Shown: positions 1 to 10,200 of the stretch, piece by piece | How positions within the stretch are numbered: the first letter of the stretch is position 1 | Layout of the letters: each line of letters opens with the position of its first letter | From: CAYLGY01 sp964383325 | GTDB lineage: Bacteria; Pseudomonadota; Alphaproteobacteria; Rhizobiales; Rhizobiaceae | Direction: 5' to 3' | NCBI GenBank assembly: GCA_964383325.1 | Contig: CAYLGY010000009.1 | Span: forward strand, 1-41,356 | Length of the DNA: 41,356 nt | Made by a program: the position numbers and the translations under genes | The notes under the pieces: generated by a model | Seen by the model: the letters and a program-made list of their open reading frames with translations, nothing else | Databases searched by the model: none | Told to the model about the DNA's origin: nothing

Positions 1-59
1 GCGGCCGCGGCGACAAGGATGTGTTCGCCGTCGGCAAGCATCTCGGCGTGGAGCTCTGA
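1..59 (+). CDS. trpB: Tryptophan synthase beta chain, C-terminal end only
   Basis: Only the last 18 or so codons are in the window, ending at the TGA at 57-59. The readable tail contains GRGDKDVFAVGKHLGVEL, and the GRGDKD motif is the conserved C-terminal segment of TrpB, the PLP enzyme that joins indole and serine. The gene is complete only beyond the left edge. It lies 6 nt upstream of trpA in the same direction, as expected for a trpBA pair whose products form one alpha2-beta2 complex. The identification rests on a short tail plus context. Confidence 0.85.
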   Translation, partial: GRGDKDVFAVGKHLGVEL

Positions 60-65
60 CCCGAT

Positions 66-893
66 ATGAAGACCCGCATCGACAAGCGCATGCAAGCGCT
101 ACGGGAAGAAGGCCGGCCGGCCTTTGTCACCTATTTCATGGGCGGCGACCCGGATTACGCCACCTCATTGGCGATCATGAAGGCCCTTCCGGAAGCGGGT
201 GCCGACATCCTTGAACTGGGGATGCCCTTCTCCGATCCCATGGCCGACGGCCCCACCATTCAGGCGGCGGGCCAGCGTGCGCTGAAGTCCGGCGCCTCGA
301 TGGACCGCACGTTGCGGATGGCGAAGGAGTTCCGCCAGACCGATCAGGAAACGCCCATCGTGATGATGGGCTATTACAACCCGATCTATGTCCGGGGGGT
401 AGAGCGTTTTCTCGCCGAATGCCTCGAAGCCGGCATTGACGGGCTGATCGTCGTCGACCTGCCGCCCGAAATGGATGCGGAATTGTGCATTCCGGCATTG
501 AAGGCCGGGATCAGCTTCATTCGCCTTGCCACCCCGACAACCGACGATGCGCGCCTGCCGGCGGTTCTGGCAAACACGTCCGGTTTCGTCTATTACGTAT
601 CCATGGCCGGCATCACCGGCTCGGCCCTGCCGGAGACTGACCGGATCAGCGCTGCGGTCGCGCGAATCAAGCGCCACACCGATCTGCCGGTCTGCGTCGG
701 GTTCGGAATCAAGTCCGCCGCCGAGGCAGAGAAGATCGGGCAAGGCGCTGATGGCGTGGTCGTCGGCAGCGCAATCGTCGCTGCGGTAGCGAGGGCCAAT
801 GCCGAAGGCAAAGACCCGGTGGCGGCGGCGATTGCCACGACCCGTGAGATTGCCGAAGGCGTGCGTCGCGCCAGGCTTGCGCCAGCGCCATGA
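66..893 (+). CDS. trpA: Tryptophan synthase alpha chain
   Basis: 275 residues, the usual length for TrpA. The enzyme cleaves indole-3-glycerol phosphate to indole and glyceraldehyde-3-phosphate and channels indole to TrpB. The family signature LELGMPFSDPMADGPTIQ is present, with the catalytic acids at Glu50 and Asp61. The phosphate-binding end of the TIM barrel is seen as GFGIKSAAEAE and GVVVGSAIV. The ATG at 66 is 6 nt after the trpB stop, so the two are probably translationally coupled. accD follows after 46 nt on the same strand, so trpBA-accD-folC probably form one transcript. Confidence 0.97.
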   Translation: MKTRIDKRMQALREEGRPAFVTYFMGGDPDYATSLAIMKALPEAGADILELGMPFSDPMADGPTIQAAGQRALKSGASMDRTLRMAKEFRQTDQETPIVMMGYYNPIYVRGVERFLAECLEAGIDGLIVVDLPPEMDAELCIPALKAGISFIRLATPTTDDARLPAVLANTSGFVYYVSMAGITGSALPETDRISAAVARIKRHTDLPVCVGFGIKSAAEAEKIGQGADGVVVGSAIVAAVARANAEGKDPVAAAIATTREIAEGVRRARLAPAP

Positions 894-939
894 CCTCACC
901 ATCTTCGCAGGAGATGTTTTCGCGCGGAAGGCCAAGAGC

Positions 940-1896
940 ATGAACTGGATCACGAATTATGTGCGCCCGAAGATCAACTCGATGCTCGGCCGCCGCGAAA
1001 TGCCGGAGAACCTCTGGATCAAATGTCCGGAGACCGGCGAGATGGTCTTCCACAAGGATCTGCAGGAAAACCAGTATGTCATTCCCGCTTCCGGCTATCA
1101 CATGCGGATCGCCGCGAAGGACCGTCTGCGTTTCTTTCTTGACGATGGCGCCTACGAGACGATCGAGAATCCCCGCACTCCGGTGGACCCGCTGAAGTTC
1201 CGCGACGAGAAGCGCTACATTGATCGGCTGAAGGAGGCCCGCACCAAGACCGGCATGGATGACGCGGTGATCGCCGCGACCGGCGAGCTCGAGGGGCTTC
1301 CTGTCGTTGCGGTCGTGCAGGATTTCAATTTCATGGGCGGATCGCTGGGCATGGCCGCCGCGGAGGCGATCATCAAGGCATTCGCCACCGCAGGGGAGCT
1401 TCGCCGCCCCCTGATCCTGTTTGCCGCTTCGGGCGGCGCGCGCATGCAGGAGGGCATCCTGTCGCTGATGCAGCTTCCGCGCACGACGGTCGCCGTCGAA
1501 CGCCACCGCGAAGCCGGCCTGCCCTATATCGTCGTGCTGACCCATCCGACCACGGGCGGCGTTACCGCTTCCTACGCCATGCTTGGCGACATCCACATTG
1601 CCGAGCCGGGGGCCCTGATCGGCTTTGCCGGACCGCGCGTTATCGAGCAGACCATTCGCGAAAAGCTCCCCGAGGGCTTTCAGCGGGCGGAATATCTGAT
1701 GGAGCACGGCATGGTCGACATGGTGATTCCGCGCCAGCAATTGCGGCCGACAATTGCGAGGTTGCTGCGCATCCTGCTGCACAAATCTCCGGATCCCCTT
1801 GACGCCGGCACCGCGGACGAAGCTGCGGTTGCAGCAGATGGCGAGCAAGGTGGAGAAACCGCGAAAGAGCTGATCGAGGCGGATCCCGCCCGGTAA
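940..1896 (+). CDS. accD: Acetyl-CoA carboxylase carboxyltransferase subunit beta
   Basis: 318 residues from the ATG at 940, which has a GGAAG ribosome-binding site at 926-930. The frame stays open upstream to 799, but that part overlaps trpA and has no family similarity. AccD, with AccA, transfers the carboxyl group from carboxybiotin to acetyl-CoA for fatty-acid synthesis. The crotonase-like core is clear: VQDFNFMGGSLGMAAAEAI, ASGGARMQEG and the glycine-rich TTGGVTASYAMLGD. The N-terminal region that forms a four-cysteine zinc finger in E. coli keeps only Cys29; the other positions are Thr32, Ile48 and Ser51. The C-terminus is a low-complexity acidic/alanine tail. The next gene, folC, starts 25 nt later. 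Confidence 0.97.
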   Translation: MNWITNYVRPKINSMLGRREMPENLWIKCPETGEMVFHKDLQENQYVIPASGYHMRIAAKDRLRFFLDDGAYETIENPRTPVDPLKFRDEKRYIDRLKEARTKTGMDDAVIAATGELEGLPVVAVVQDFNFMGGSLGMAAAEAIIKAFATAGELRRPLILFAASGGARMQEGILSLMQLPRTTVAVERHREAGLPYIVVLTHPTTGGVTASYAMLGDIHIAEPGALIGFAGPRVIEQTIREKLPEGFQRAEYLMEHGMVDMVIPRQQLRPTIARLLRILLHKSPDPLDAGTADEAAVAADGEQGGETAKELIEADPAR

Positions 1897-1921
1897 TCCA
1901 TTTCCATTCCGGTATCAGAAA

Positions 1922-3253
1922 ATGAACACCCCCGACCTTGCCGAGCGCGAGATCGCCCGGCTGATGGCCCTGCACCCGAAGGGCTACGATCTCTCGCTTG
2001 ACCGGATCCGGCGTCTGCTTGCCCGACTTGGCAACCCGCAACACCGCTTGCCGCCGGTCATTCACATTGCCGGTACCAATGGCAAGGGATCCGCGGCTGC
2101 CTTCTGCCGTGCCTTGCTGGAGGCGGCCGGCCTGCGCGTTCATGTACACACTTCGCCGCATCTGGTGCGCTGGCATGAGCGATTCCGGCTTGGCGCCGAG
2201 GGTGGCGGCCAATTGGTGCAGGACGAAGTGCTTGCGGAGGCCATAGCTCGGGTCGCCGCCGCCAATGATGGCCAGTCGATCACGGTGTTCGAAATCCTCA
2301 CTGCGGTCATGTTCGTGCTGTTTTCGGAGCATCCAGCCGACTTGTCGATCATCGAGGTCGGACTCGGCGGGCGCTTCGACGCCACCAATGTCATCGAGCG
2401 ACCTGCGGCGAGCCTCATCATGCCGATTGCGCTCGACCACCAGGCCCATCTGGGTGACCGCGTGGAACTGATCGCAATGGAGAAGGCCGGCATCATCAAG
2501 CCCGGTTGCCCGGTTGTCATCGGCGCCCAGGAACATGCGGCGGCGCGTGAAGTCCTGCGCGACATCGCCACCCGGCTGGGATGCCCGAGCAAGGTCTATG
2601 GCGAGGATTTCCTTGCCCATGGCGAACATGGCCGCCTCGTCTACCAGGACGAGTCGGGCCTGATGGACCTTCCCCTGCCCCGGCTGGTCGGTCGCCATCA
2701 GCTGGCCAATGCGGCTTCTGCCATCGCAACCCTGCGCGTAGCCGGCCTTGCAATCGATGAAAGCCGGATCGCGACGGGTTTGACGAGCGTCTCCTGGCCG
2801 GCGCGCATGCAGCGCCTGCCCTCAGGCAATCTGCTTGCGCTGGCGCCCGAAGGCGCCGATATCTGGCTGGATGGCGGGCACAATCCCGGCGCGGGCGCCG
2901 TGGTTGCCGAGGCCATGGCCCAGGAGGAAGAAGCAAGCCCGCGGCCGCTTATCCTGATTGCCGGCATGATCGACACCAAGGACCAGCACGGCTTCCTCGC
3001 CAATTTCCAGGGCATGGCCCGCCATGTCTATACGGTGCCGATTCCTTCAAGCGATGCGGGCGTGCCCAGCGATCTGCTTGCGGCAAGGGCGACGGCGGCA
3101 GGCCTTTCAGCCGAGCCGGTAGCCTCGGTGGAGAATGCGCTGCGCGTCATGCGCGCAAGCTGGAACGGAGAGATCCCGCCCCGGATCCTGATCTGCGGCT
3201 CGCTGTATCTCGCCGGAGAAGTCCTGGCCCGGAATGGAACGGTGCCGGAATAG
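1922..3253 (+). CDS. folC: Bifunctional dihydrofolate synthase / folylpolyglutamate synthase
   Basis: 443 residues, normal for bacterial FolC. It ligates glutamate to dihydropteroate and adds further glutamates to folates, using ATP. The N-terminal Mur-ligase-like ATPase is marked by the P-loop HIAGTNGKGS (GTNGKGS at residues 51-57), then TSPHLVRWHER and the VGLGGRFDATN segment. The C-terminal domain contains the conserved WLDGGHNPGA. It is the last gene of the plus-strand trpBA-accD-folC run and converges on trxA, 47 nt away. The start is the ATG at 1922; no strong ribosome-binding site is visible. Confidence 0.95.
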   Translation: MNTPDLAEREIARLMALHPKGYDLSLDRIRRLLARLGNPQHRLPPVIHIAGTNGKGSAAAFCRALLEAAGLRVHVHTSPHLVRWHERFRLGAEGGGQLVQDEVLAEAIARVAAANDGQSITVFEILTAVMFVLFSEHPADLSIIEVGLGGRFDATNVIERPAASLIMPIALDHQAHLGDRVELIAMEKAGIIKPGCPVVIGAQEHAAAREVLRDIATRLGCPSKVYGEDFLAHGEHGRLVYQDESGLMDLPLPRLVGRHQLANAASAIATLRVAGLAIDESRIATGLTSVSWPARMQRLPSGNLLALAPEGADIWLDGGHNPGAGAVVAEAMAQEEEASPRPLILIAGMIDTKDQHGFLANFQGMARHVYTVPIPSSDAGVPSDLLAARATAAGLSAEPVASVENALRVMRASWNGEIPPRILICGSLYLAGEVLARNGTVPE

Positions 3254-3277
3254 GTCACGATCCGCCGGCACCGCGAT

Positions 3278-3298
3278 CCTTGAGTTTTTCGAGCAAGG
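3278..3298. terminator. Possible weak terminator hairpin between convergent folC and trxA
   Basis: CCTTG at 3278-3282 can pair with CAAGG at 3294-3298 around an 11-nt loop that contains TTTTT. It sits where both folC (plus) and trxA (minus) should end. The stem is only 5 bp and no T-tract follows it in either direction, so it may have no function. Confidence 0.2.
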
Positions 3299-3300
3299 CC

Positions 3301-3624
3301 TCAGGCGACGTTCGACTGGATCCAGCTGGAGAGCGCTGATTTCGGTTGCGCGCCGACGCGCATGTCGGCGACTTCCCCATCCTTGAACATCACCAGGGTC
3401 GGAATCGAGCGAATGCCGAAACGCGTGGCGATCTCCGGATTCTCGTCGATATTGACCTTGGCGATGGTTACCTTTCCGGACATCTCGGCAGCAATTTCCT
3501 CGAGCGCCGGTGCGATCATCTTGCACGGTCCGCACCACTCCGCCCAGAAGTCGACGACGACCGGCGCGCTCGCCTGCAGAACCTCGGTTTCGAAATTGGA
3601 ATTGTCGATCTTGATGGTGGCCAT
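3301..3624 (-). CDS. trxA: Thioredoxin
   Basis: 107 residues with the classical active site WCGPC (Cys31 and Cys34), the family's normal length, and the cis-proline loop SIPTLVMFKDGE. It is a cytosolic dithiol reductant for ribonucleotide reductase and other disulfide proteins. A good ribosome-binding site (AAGGAGC) lies 7 nt before the ATG at 3624. It is 75 nt downstream of addA, and a gene order ending addB-addA-trxA is common in alphaproteobacteria. It could be co-transcribed with addA or use its own promoter in that gap; I cannot identify one. Confidence 0.97.
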   Translation of the reverse strand: MATIKIDNSNFETEVLQASAPVVVDFWAEWCGPCKMIAPALEEIAAEMSGKVTIAKVNIDENPEIATRFGIRSIPTLVMFKDGEVADMRVGAQPKSALSSWIQSNVA

Positions 3625-3699
3625 GACATGGCTCCTTTGATGGGGATGGATGTATCTGTCATTTGGGACTGCGTGGCAGCAGGTGCAAGATTGCTTGTG

Positions 3700-6600
3700 T
3701 CACGAGACCGCCAGCATCTCAAGGGCTGCATCGATCCGCTCCTCGCTGATCTCGTGCAGCAGCGGCCCCTCAGTGTAAAGAAGGCTGGCCCGGAGCTTTC
3801 GCCCGGGATGAATCTGGCGCAGCAAGGCGCCGTAGAGCGCGAGTTGCGCCAGATGCGCGGCAGGAATGTCCTCCGCGCGCGCGGGGGGATTGCGGCCGGT
3901 CTTGTAATCGACGAACAGGATGCGGTCGGGTGTGATTGACATCCTGTCCACCCGGCCGGAGATCGAGCGCAGCTCGCCGGCGACCTTCAGGTAGCCTGCA
4001 ATGGCGACCTCCGCCCGCGAGGCCTCGCCGAACATCGACACGAGGCGCGGATCAGCAAGGATGGCGGCGACCGCCTGCCGGACCTCATCCTGCATTCCGT
4101 CCGGCCAGCCCGCTCCGATCCGTTCCAGATAGGCACGGGCCATCTCTTCGCGCCGATCCGGCGCGATCCGCGGCAGGAATTGCAGCAATCTGTGCACTGC
4201 TGCGCCGCGCGCGACAGTCAGGCTGGGCGCGGATGTCGCATCCAGCACCGGTGACCTGCCAGCCGTATCGGTCTCGAAAACGGATTCGGCCCCTGCGCGG
4301 GAGGGAGTGAGCGGTCTCGGCAGTTCCGGCCCTGGCGGAAGCGGACCGAGGCCCTGCGGCATCATCGGCGCGGGCTTGGGCGCCGGGGGAAGGGGTTCCT
4401 CCGTCACCTGCGGCGAGGTCTGCGCATTCACCGAGTACAGCAGGATGTCGAGGTCGAGAACCCCATCCCGGCGCACGACGCTTTCCGGCGCCTCGCTGAG
4501 AGCTTCCTGCACGAGGTCATGCCAGGTGCCGGCCTCCGGGGGTCTTAGTCCATGATAGCCGCACAGGATCAGCCGGTCCTCGGCACGGGTCATGCCGACA
4601 TAGAGCAGCCGGCGATACTCGTCTTCCTGCCGCTGGCAATATTCCTGCTCGAACTGCAGCGAGAGCCGGTTGCGCAGGGACTTGTCCGCCCGCCAGAGAA
4701 AGCAGGCCCTCCCGTTCCCCGCCCGAACCGGCAGCAGGCGGGGCAGATGCGTGGCCGCAAACGGCCTGCTGCCATTGTCGATGAGAAACACGACCGGCGC
4801 CTCCAGCCCCTTGGCGGCGTGGACCGTCATGATGCGAACCTCGTCGCGCGCCTGGGCAATCTCGCGCTTGATCTCCGGGGCAGCGTGTTCCAGCGTTTCC
4901 AGAAACGTACCGAGCCCGAGCGGACCGCCTCGCTCGCATGCGAAGATGAAATTGACGAACTCATCGAGGATCTCGGCGGTTTCCCTGCCCAGCCGCGCAA
5001 GAAAGGCGGCCCTTGCACCGTCGCGGCCGAGAATGGTGGCGTAGAAGGCGTGCACGGTCGAATAGCCTGCCTGGCTGCGCCATCGCGACAGGCGCTCCGC
5101 CGCCTGCCGGAACCGCTCGTCCATTGTGGCTGCGTGGAGAAGGCTGCGCCACAGGGAGCGGCTGCCCCGGTCATGGGCGATCTGGAAGAGTTCATCGTCC
5201 GACAGGTCGAAGAGCGGGCTGCGCAACAGGGCGGCAAGAGAAAGATCATCTTCGGGCTGGAGCACGAAGCGCCCGAGGGCAATCAGGTCCTTCACTGCGA
5301 TGTGGTCGCTTAGCCGCAGCCGGTCGGCACCCGCAACCGCGATCCCTCTGGCCTTCAGGCTTCGCGACAGAGCATGCACGAAGCTGTCGCGCTTGCGCAC
5401 GAGCACCATGATGTCGCCGGGGCGCAGGCGGCGCTTGCGGCCGGGCAGGATCTCGCCTGCGGCCAGCCAGGCCGAGACCCGCAGTGCCACGGCCTCCGCA
5501 AGACGCACAGCGGGCAGCGAGGCATGATCGACTGACTGCGTCCAGTCCTCCGGTTCCACATTGCGCTCGGCAGCGAAACGCGGCCAGATCTCGACATGAC
5601 CCGGCTCATTGGCGCGAATGGCCGGATGATGGATTTCTTCCGGGTACAGGGTCAGTCCGCGTCTGGCGCGATCGTGGGCAAAGACCCGGTCGACCGCAGA
5701 AAGGACATCGCTCACCGACCGGAAGGAATGGCGCAGATGCACGCGTTCGAAGATCTCGCCATTTTCTCCGATGCGGCGGGCGAACTCCATGCCGGTCTCG
5801 GCAAATGCCGCCGGCTCGGCTCCCTGGAACGAATAGATCGACTGCTTCTCGTCTCCGACCGCGAACAGCGTCCGTCGTGTCCGGCCCCGCGCGCCTTCAC
5901 CGGCGAAGAACTCCTCCGCCAACTTGCGGATGACCTGCCATTGCTCGGGGCTGGTGTCCTGCGCCTCGTCGATCAGGATATGGTCCAGACCCTGGTCCAG
6001 CTTGTATTGCACCCAGGAACCCGCTTCCGGCATGGAGAGGAGCGCGACAGTACGAACAATCAGGTCGGCAAAGTCGAGATAGCCGCGGGCGCGCTTCTGC
6101 CGCTCATAGCTTGCAATCAGCCGCTCCGCGAGCACGAGCGCCGCCGCCGTCGCCTCGACCATTTCGAGGAGCGCCAGGCGGTCGCGCGCCGCCTGGAGGG
6201 CGCTGGCGCAGCGCTGGAATTCTTCCTCGAGCCCGGGGAAGTGTTCGGCAACCCCGCGCGACGCGATGCGGCTTGCGCTTCTCGGCGCCCACGCCTTGTC
6301 CTTCAGGGTAAGGAAAAGGCCGCACAGCATTTCGAATTGCTGGCGAGGATCGCGTTCCGCAATCGCCCCGGCAAGGCCGGCGGCAAATTCGGCAGCCAAT
6401 TTCTTGCCAGCCGCCAGGGCGGCGGCCTCCATGGCGGTGGCGAGGGCCTGTGTGAAATAGCTGTCAGGCCATGCCGCGGCGAGAACGGCTGCCGCCGTCT
6501 CCTCTCCGCCGATTCCCAGTATGCGGCGCAATGCGCCCTCGGCGCTTCCCTCCCTGCGGATTTGTGCCAGAACAGGTTCGAGCAAATTGCGCTGAGCAAC

Positions 6601-7206
6601 GATTTCCTGAAGCAGCTCATCGAAGCCGGCCTCACCGGCGAGGTCAATGACCATGCGCCAGGCCCGGGCGACTTCCAGTTCGGCGCCGCTCGCCGCCGCC
6701 AGCACTTCCCGGCGCGCATTTGCGAGCAGCGCCGCCTGGACCTGCTCGTCGATCAGTTCGAAATGACCGGCAATGTTCGCCTCAAGCGGAAACCGGTGCA
6801 GCACCGCTTCGCAGAATGCATGGATGGTCTGGATCTTCAGGCCACCCGGAGTCTCCAGCGCCCGCGCGAACAGCCGCCTTGCCGAGCGTAGTCGCTCCTG
6901 GCTCGGCTGTTCGCCCTCCAGTGCGGCAATCCGGTCACGCAGTTCCGCATCTGCAAGGGTTGACCAGCTCGCCAGTTCTCCGAATACACGCAGCGCCATG
7001 TTGGCCGCTGCCGAACGGGTATAGGTCAGGCAGAGGATTCGCGACGGATCTGCGCCGCCCAGCAACAGCCGGATGACGCGGCGCGCCAGGACGTAAGTCT
7101 TGCCGGAACCTGCATTGGCCGAAACCCAGACCGATCTTTCCGGGTCCGCCGCGCGGGATTGCTGGGCGCGGGTCAGTTCGGGGATGCGCAAGCCGGAGCT
7201 GCTCAT
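3700..7206 (-). CDS. addA: Double-strand break repair helicase-nuclease AddA
   Basis: 1168 residues. AddA is the UvrD-like helicase and nuclease subunit of AddAB, which resects double-strand ends for RecA loading. Superfamily-1 helicase motifs are in order: Walker A NAGSGKT at residues 31-37, LCLTYTRSAA, Walker B HILIDEAQDTSPEQW, VGDEKQSIYSFQGA, VRIMTVHAAKGLEAPVVFL, and YVGMTRAEDRLI. The C-terminal RecB-type nuclease domain has VDYKTG (Asp1100, Lys1102) and the following QLALY. The start ATG overlaps the addB stop by 4 nt (ATGA), so the two subunits are translationally coupled. Confidence 0.97.
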   Translation of the reverse strand: MSSSGLRIPELTRAQQSRAADPERSVWVSANAGSGKTYVLARRVIRLLLGGADPSRILCLTYTRSAAANMALRVFGELASWSTLADAELRDRIAALEGEQPSQERLRSARRLFARALETPGGLKIQTIHAFCEAVLHRFPLEANIAGHFELIDEQVQAALLANARREVLAAASGAELEVARAWRMVIDLAGEAGFDELLQEIVAQRNLLEPVLAQIRREGSAEGALRRILGIGGEETAAAVLAAAWPDSYFTQALATAMEAAALAAGKKLAAEFAAGLAGAIAERDPRQQFEMLCGLFLTLKDKAWAPRSASRIASRGVAEHFPGLEEEFQRCASALQAARDRLALLEMVEATAAALVLAERLIASYERQKRARGYLDFADLIVRTVALLSMPEAGSWVQYKLDQGLDHILIDEAQDTSPEQWQVIRKLAEEFFAGEGARGRTRRTLFAVGDEKQSIYSFQGAEPAAFAETGMEFARRIGENGEIFERVHLRHSFRSVSDVLSAVDRVFAHDRARRGLTLYPEEIHHPAIRANEPGHVEIWPRFAAERNVEPEDWTQSVDHASLPAVRLAEAVALRVSAWLAAGEILPGRKRRLRPGDIMVLVRKRDSFVHALSRSLKARGIAVAGADRLRLSDHIAVKDLIALGRFVLQPEDDLSLAALLRSPLFDLSDDELFQIAHDRGSRSLWRSLLHAATMDERFRQAAERLSRWRSQAGYSTVHAFYATILGRDGARAAFLARLGRETAEILDEFVNFIFACERGGPLGLGTFLETLEHAAPEIKREIAQARDEVRIMTVHAAKGLEAPVVFLIDNGSRPFAATHLPRLLPVRAGNGRACFLWRADKSLRNRLSLQFEQEYCQRQEDEYRRLLYVGMTRAEDRLILCGYHGLRPPEAGTWHDLVQEALSEAPESVVRRDGVLDLDILLYSVNAQTSPQVTEEPLPPAPKPAPMMPQGLGPLPPGPELPRPLTPSRAGAESVFETDTAGRSPVLDATSAPSLTVARGAAVHRLLQFLPRIAPDRREEMARAYLERIGAGWPDGMQDEVRQAVAAILADPRLVSMFGEASRAEVAIAGYLKVAGELRSISGRVDRMSITPDRILFVDYKTGRNPPARAEDIPAAHLAQLALYGALLRQIHPGRKLRASLLYTEGPLLHEISEERIDAALEMLAVS

Positions 7207-10200
7207 TCATTCCCCTCCCCGCCCTCATGGCCGGCCAGCCACTCCTGCACCCGTGCCAGATGATCGTAGTCGCCATCCATGTCATGCTCGCGGAACGGGA
7301 GGGCGCGCGAAAGATAGCCATTGCGCGCATCCGCATGGAAGGCAAGGAGCCTCTGCAATTGCGTCCATGCCCTCCCCGCCAGTTCCTCCGCGGTAAGCTC
7401 GCTCTTGTCATGTTTCAGGATCGATTCGTGCACGACCTTGCCATCCGGCCGTAGGCGGACATGAACCAGATCCGCCGGCCTTGCCGGGCCGATTTCGGTG
7501 AACGCGCCGCGCAGCAGCAAGGCGCCCTCCAGTGCCAGCTGCGGCGCCAGCAGGCTATGCGCCTGTCGCTTCGAAGGGCTGCTGCCGGTCTTGAAATCGA
7601 GAATTGTGGCGCGTTCGCCATGCAAGTCGATCCGGTCTGCTCGACCAGAAAGCGTGACGCCGCAGGCAACCACTGTCGCCGCTGCCCTCGCTTCCGAATG
7701 GCAGCCGGTCCGCTCGATCGACTGCGCGCGCTCCCAGCGCAGCCATTCCGGAATCAGGCGCTCGAAGCGGGGCCACCACAAGGCTTCCACTTCTGGCGGC
7801 AAAGCGGCTTCGGCAAAACATTCGCGCCCGATCCGCTCAAGCTGCGCATGTGCGTCCGGGTGATGCGCATTTATCCCCGCGAGAACGAATCGGTGTAGGA
7901 TGTCATGCAGGAGCGAACCACGATCCGCCGCGTCAGGGCCGCGCGAGATCGGCTCCAGCGGCTCCAGCCGCAGAATGCGGCGAGCATGGATTGCATAGGG
8001 GTCGCGACGCAGGGTCTCGATCTCGGTGACCGAGAAGTGGCGGGGGCGCGCAGCCAGCGGCGGCGCCGGGCAGGGTTGGCGAGCCGGAGCGACCCGTTCA
8101 CGTCGGTCGAGAGTTACAGCCAGCTCCAGCAGATGCCGACCGCGTTCCAGCAAAGCGGTACCGGCATTCTCAGGCAGGATCGCAAGCAGTCGCTGCAGCC
8201 AGCGCGATGGCGTCGAGGGCGCCCCGTCTACCCGAATGGCGCGCGTCAGGACGACTTCGCGATTTCCCAACGCCGCCACGAAATCATGCGCTGCCTGCCC
8301 GATCCTTCGCTCCGGCGGCGCCAGACCGATTTCGGCTCCGATGAACCTGGAAAGGAAAGGGCCGGCCTCGACCTTGCGCGGCCAGCTGCCCTCGTTCATT
8401 CCCCCGAGTATTACCAGATCCACATCCTGCAGACGTGCCTCCAGCACCCCCCACAAGGCAATGCGGCTGTCACCGATTGCCGACGGCTTGACCGTCTCCG
8501 GCAGGATCAGCGCATCAAGTATGGCGGGGATTTCCCGGGTCTCGCAGCGGAAGCCGGCTGCGCCGGAGATCAGCTCCCGCAACACGGCGACCAGCTTCTC
8601 CCCATCCTCGCCCGCATACAGTCGGTCCAGCCGTCCCTCGTGTTCCATGCCCAGTCGCTCCAATGTCCGGACCAGACGCACCAGGCATTCAGACAGATCC
8701 GCATCGCGCAGGTCGCGGATCTCGCAGAGCGGACCGAAGGCCTCGGACAATTCTGCGAGGAAAGCCAGGAGTGCTTCCCAATCCTCCGCCCTGATCCGGC
8801 GGCGCCACTGGGGCCCATGGCCGCCTGCATCGAGAAGGGTCCGACGGCGTTGCGCGCTGGCGACGAGCGAAGTGAGGTCAATCCTTCCGTCGCCGCCCCG
8901 CAGCAGCACGAGTTCGGCGAGCGCCCCGAGCCGACGGGCGCGCGATGGACGCAGGCCGAGCAGCAGCAATGGATGGGACAGCAGATCCAGGAGGATCTCC
9001 GGCTCTCCCGGTTGAAAGGCAGCAAGCGCAATCAGGCGCAGCAGCCGCGCCGCCGGCGTTCCTGCCAGCGGACGACCGCCCGAATCATCGGCATGGATCC
9101 CGAAGCGTCGCAACTCCGCCGAGACGCGACGTGCGAGATTGCGATCGCCGGTGACAAGTGCGGCGCGCCTTCCTGGCACTTCTGCGGCACGGCGCAAGGC
9201 GACGGCGATAGCGGCCGCCTCTTCCTGCTCATTGCCGGCCTCGACAAGGGTCATCCCCTCAAGTGCGCCCTCTGCAACCAGGCCTTCGATCCGCTCGCGA
9301 TGATCCACCCACAGATCGGTGGTTTCGGCCGGACGGAGCGCCTCGGCAGCAAGGCGGCACCGAGCCGCTGCGCCTCGATCCGGCGCGCCCAGCTCCACGA
9401 CTTCCTCGCGCCCGGCGCCGATCGTTTCGAGCAGTTTCTTGAGACCGTATTGCGGATGGCCATAGGTAGACGGCGCGGCAGTCGCTCCGATCATGGACCA
9501 GCCTGCATCATCCAGTTCGAGATCGAGGCCGGGCAGCACGACGGCTCCCTGCGGATGGCGGGCTATCGTGGCCAACAGACGTGCGGTGGCAGGAATCGAT
9601 CCTGTGGATCCGGCTGCGATGACCGGGCCCGCCGCCGGGTTGGCTGCAAGCCGGGCCGCTTCCGCGTCAATCATGGCATTTCGGTAGGTAGCTGGATCGC
9701 TCAGGCCGGCCTCCGCAAGGTGAGCCGGCCAGAATTCCGTGACGATCCGCAGGAACTCCACCGTGACCTGCCACCATCCGTCCAGCTCCTGAGGCACGAT
9801 CGAAGCGAGGCGGGCAAATTCGGCGCCTTCCGTTTCCACCGCGTCGATCAGCGCCGCAATCTCACGCGCCAGCCAGATTGAATCCGCATTGGAGGAAGGA
9901 ACCACCAGACCGTCAGAACCGCCGAAACGTGCTGCAACATGCACTGGAAGATGTCGCTTCCAGTTCAGCACCAGCGGCGCCAGCGCCAGGAGCCGCCCGA
10001 TTTCTCCGGCGGGCGGGGCAATTTGCAGCGCCTGTTCCGTCCGCGACTCGAAAAATGCGGCTTCCTCGTCGAATTCGCCCAGCGGCCGGATTTCCGGCAG
10101 GATTGCCGCCCGGCCCCCAAGTCGTTCGATGATGGCATACCGCAATTGCCGCGCCGCGCGTCTCGTCGGAACATAGATCATGAGATCCGAGAGGCCAAAT

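Noticed and set aside
799..939. In-frame N-terminal extension of accD.
   Set aside because: It overlaps trpA and lacks similarity; MNWITNYVRPK at 940 is the family start and has a GGAAG site upstream.
7905..9881. A 658-codon plus-strand open frame opposite addB.
   Set aside because: Biased Gln/Arg-rich composition without motifs, fully covered by addB on the other strand.
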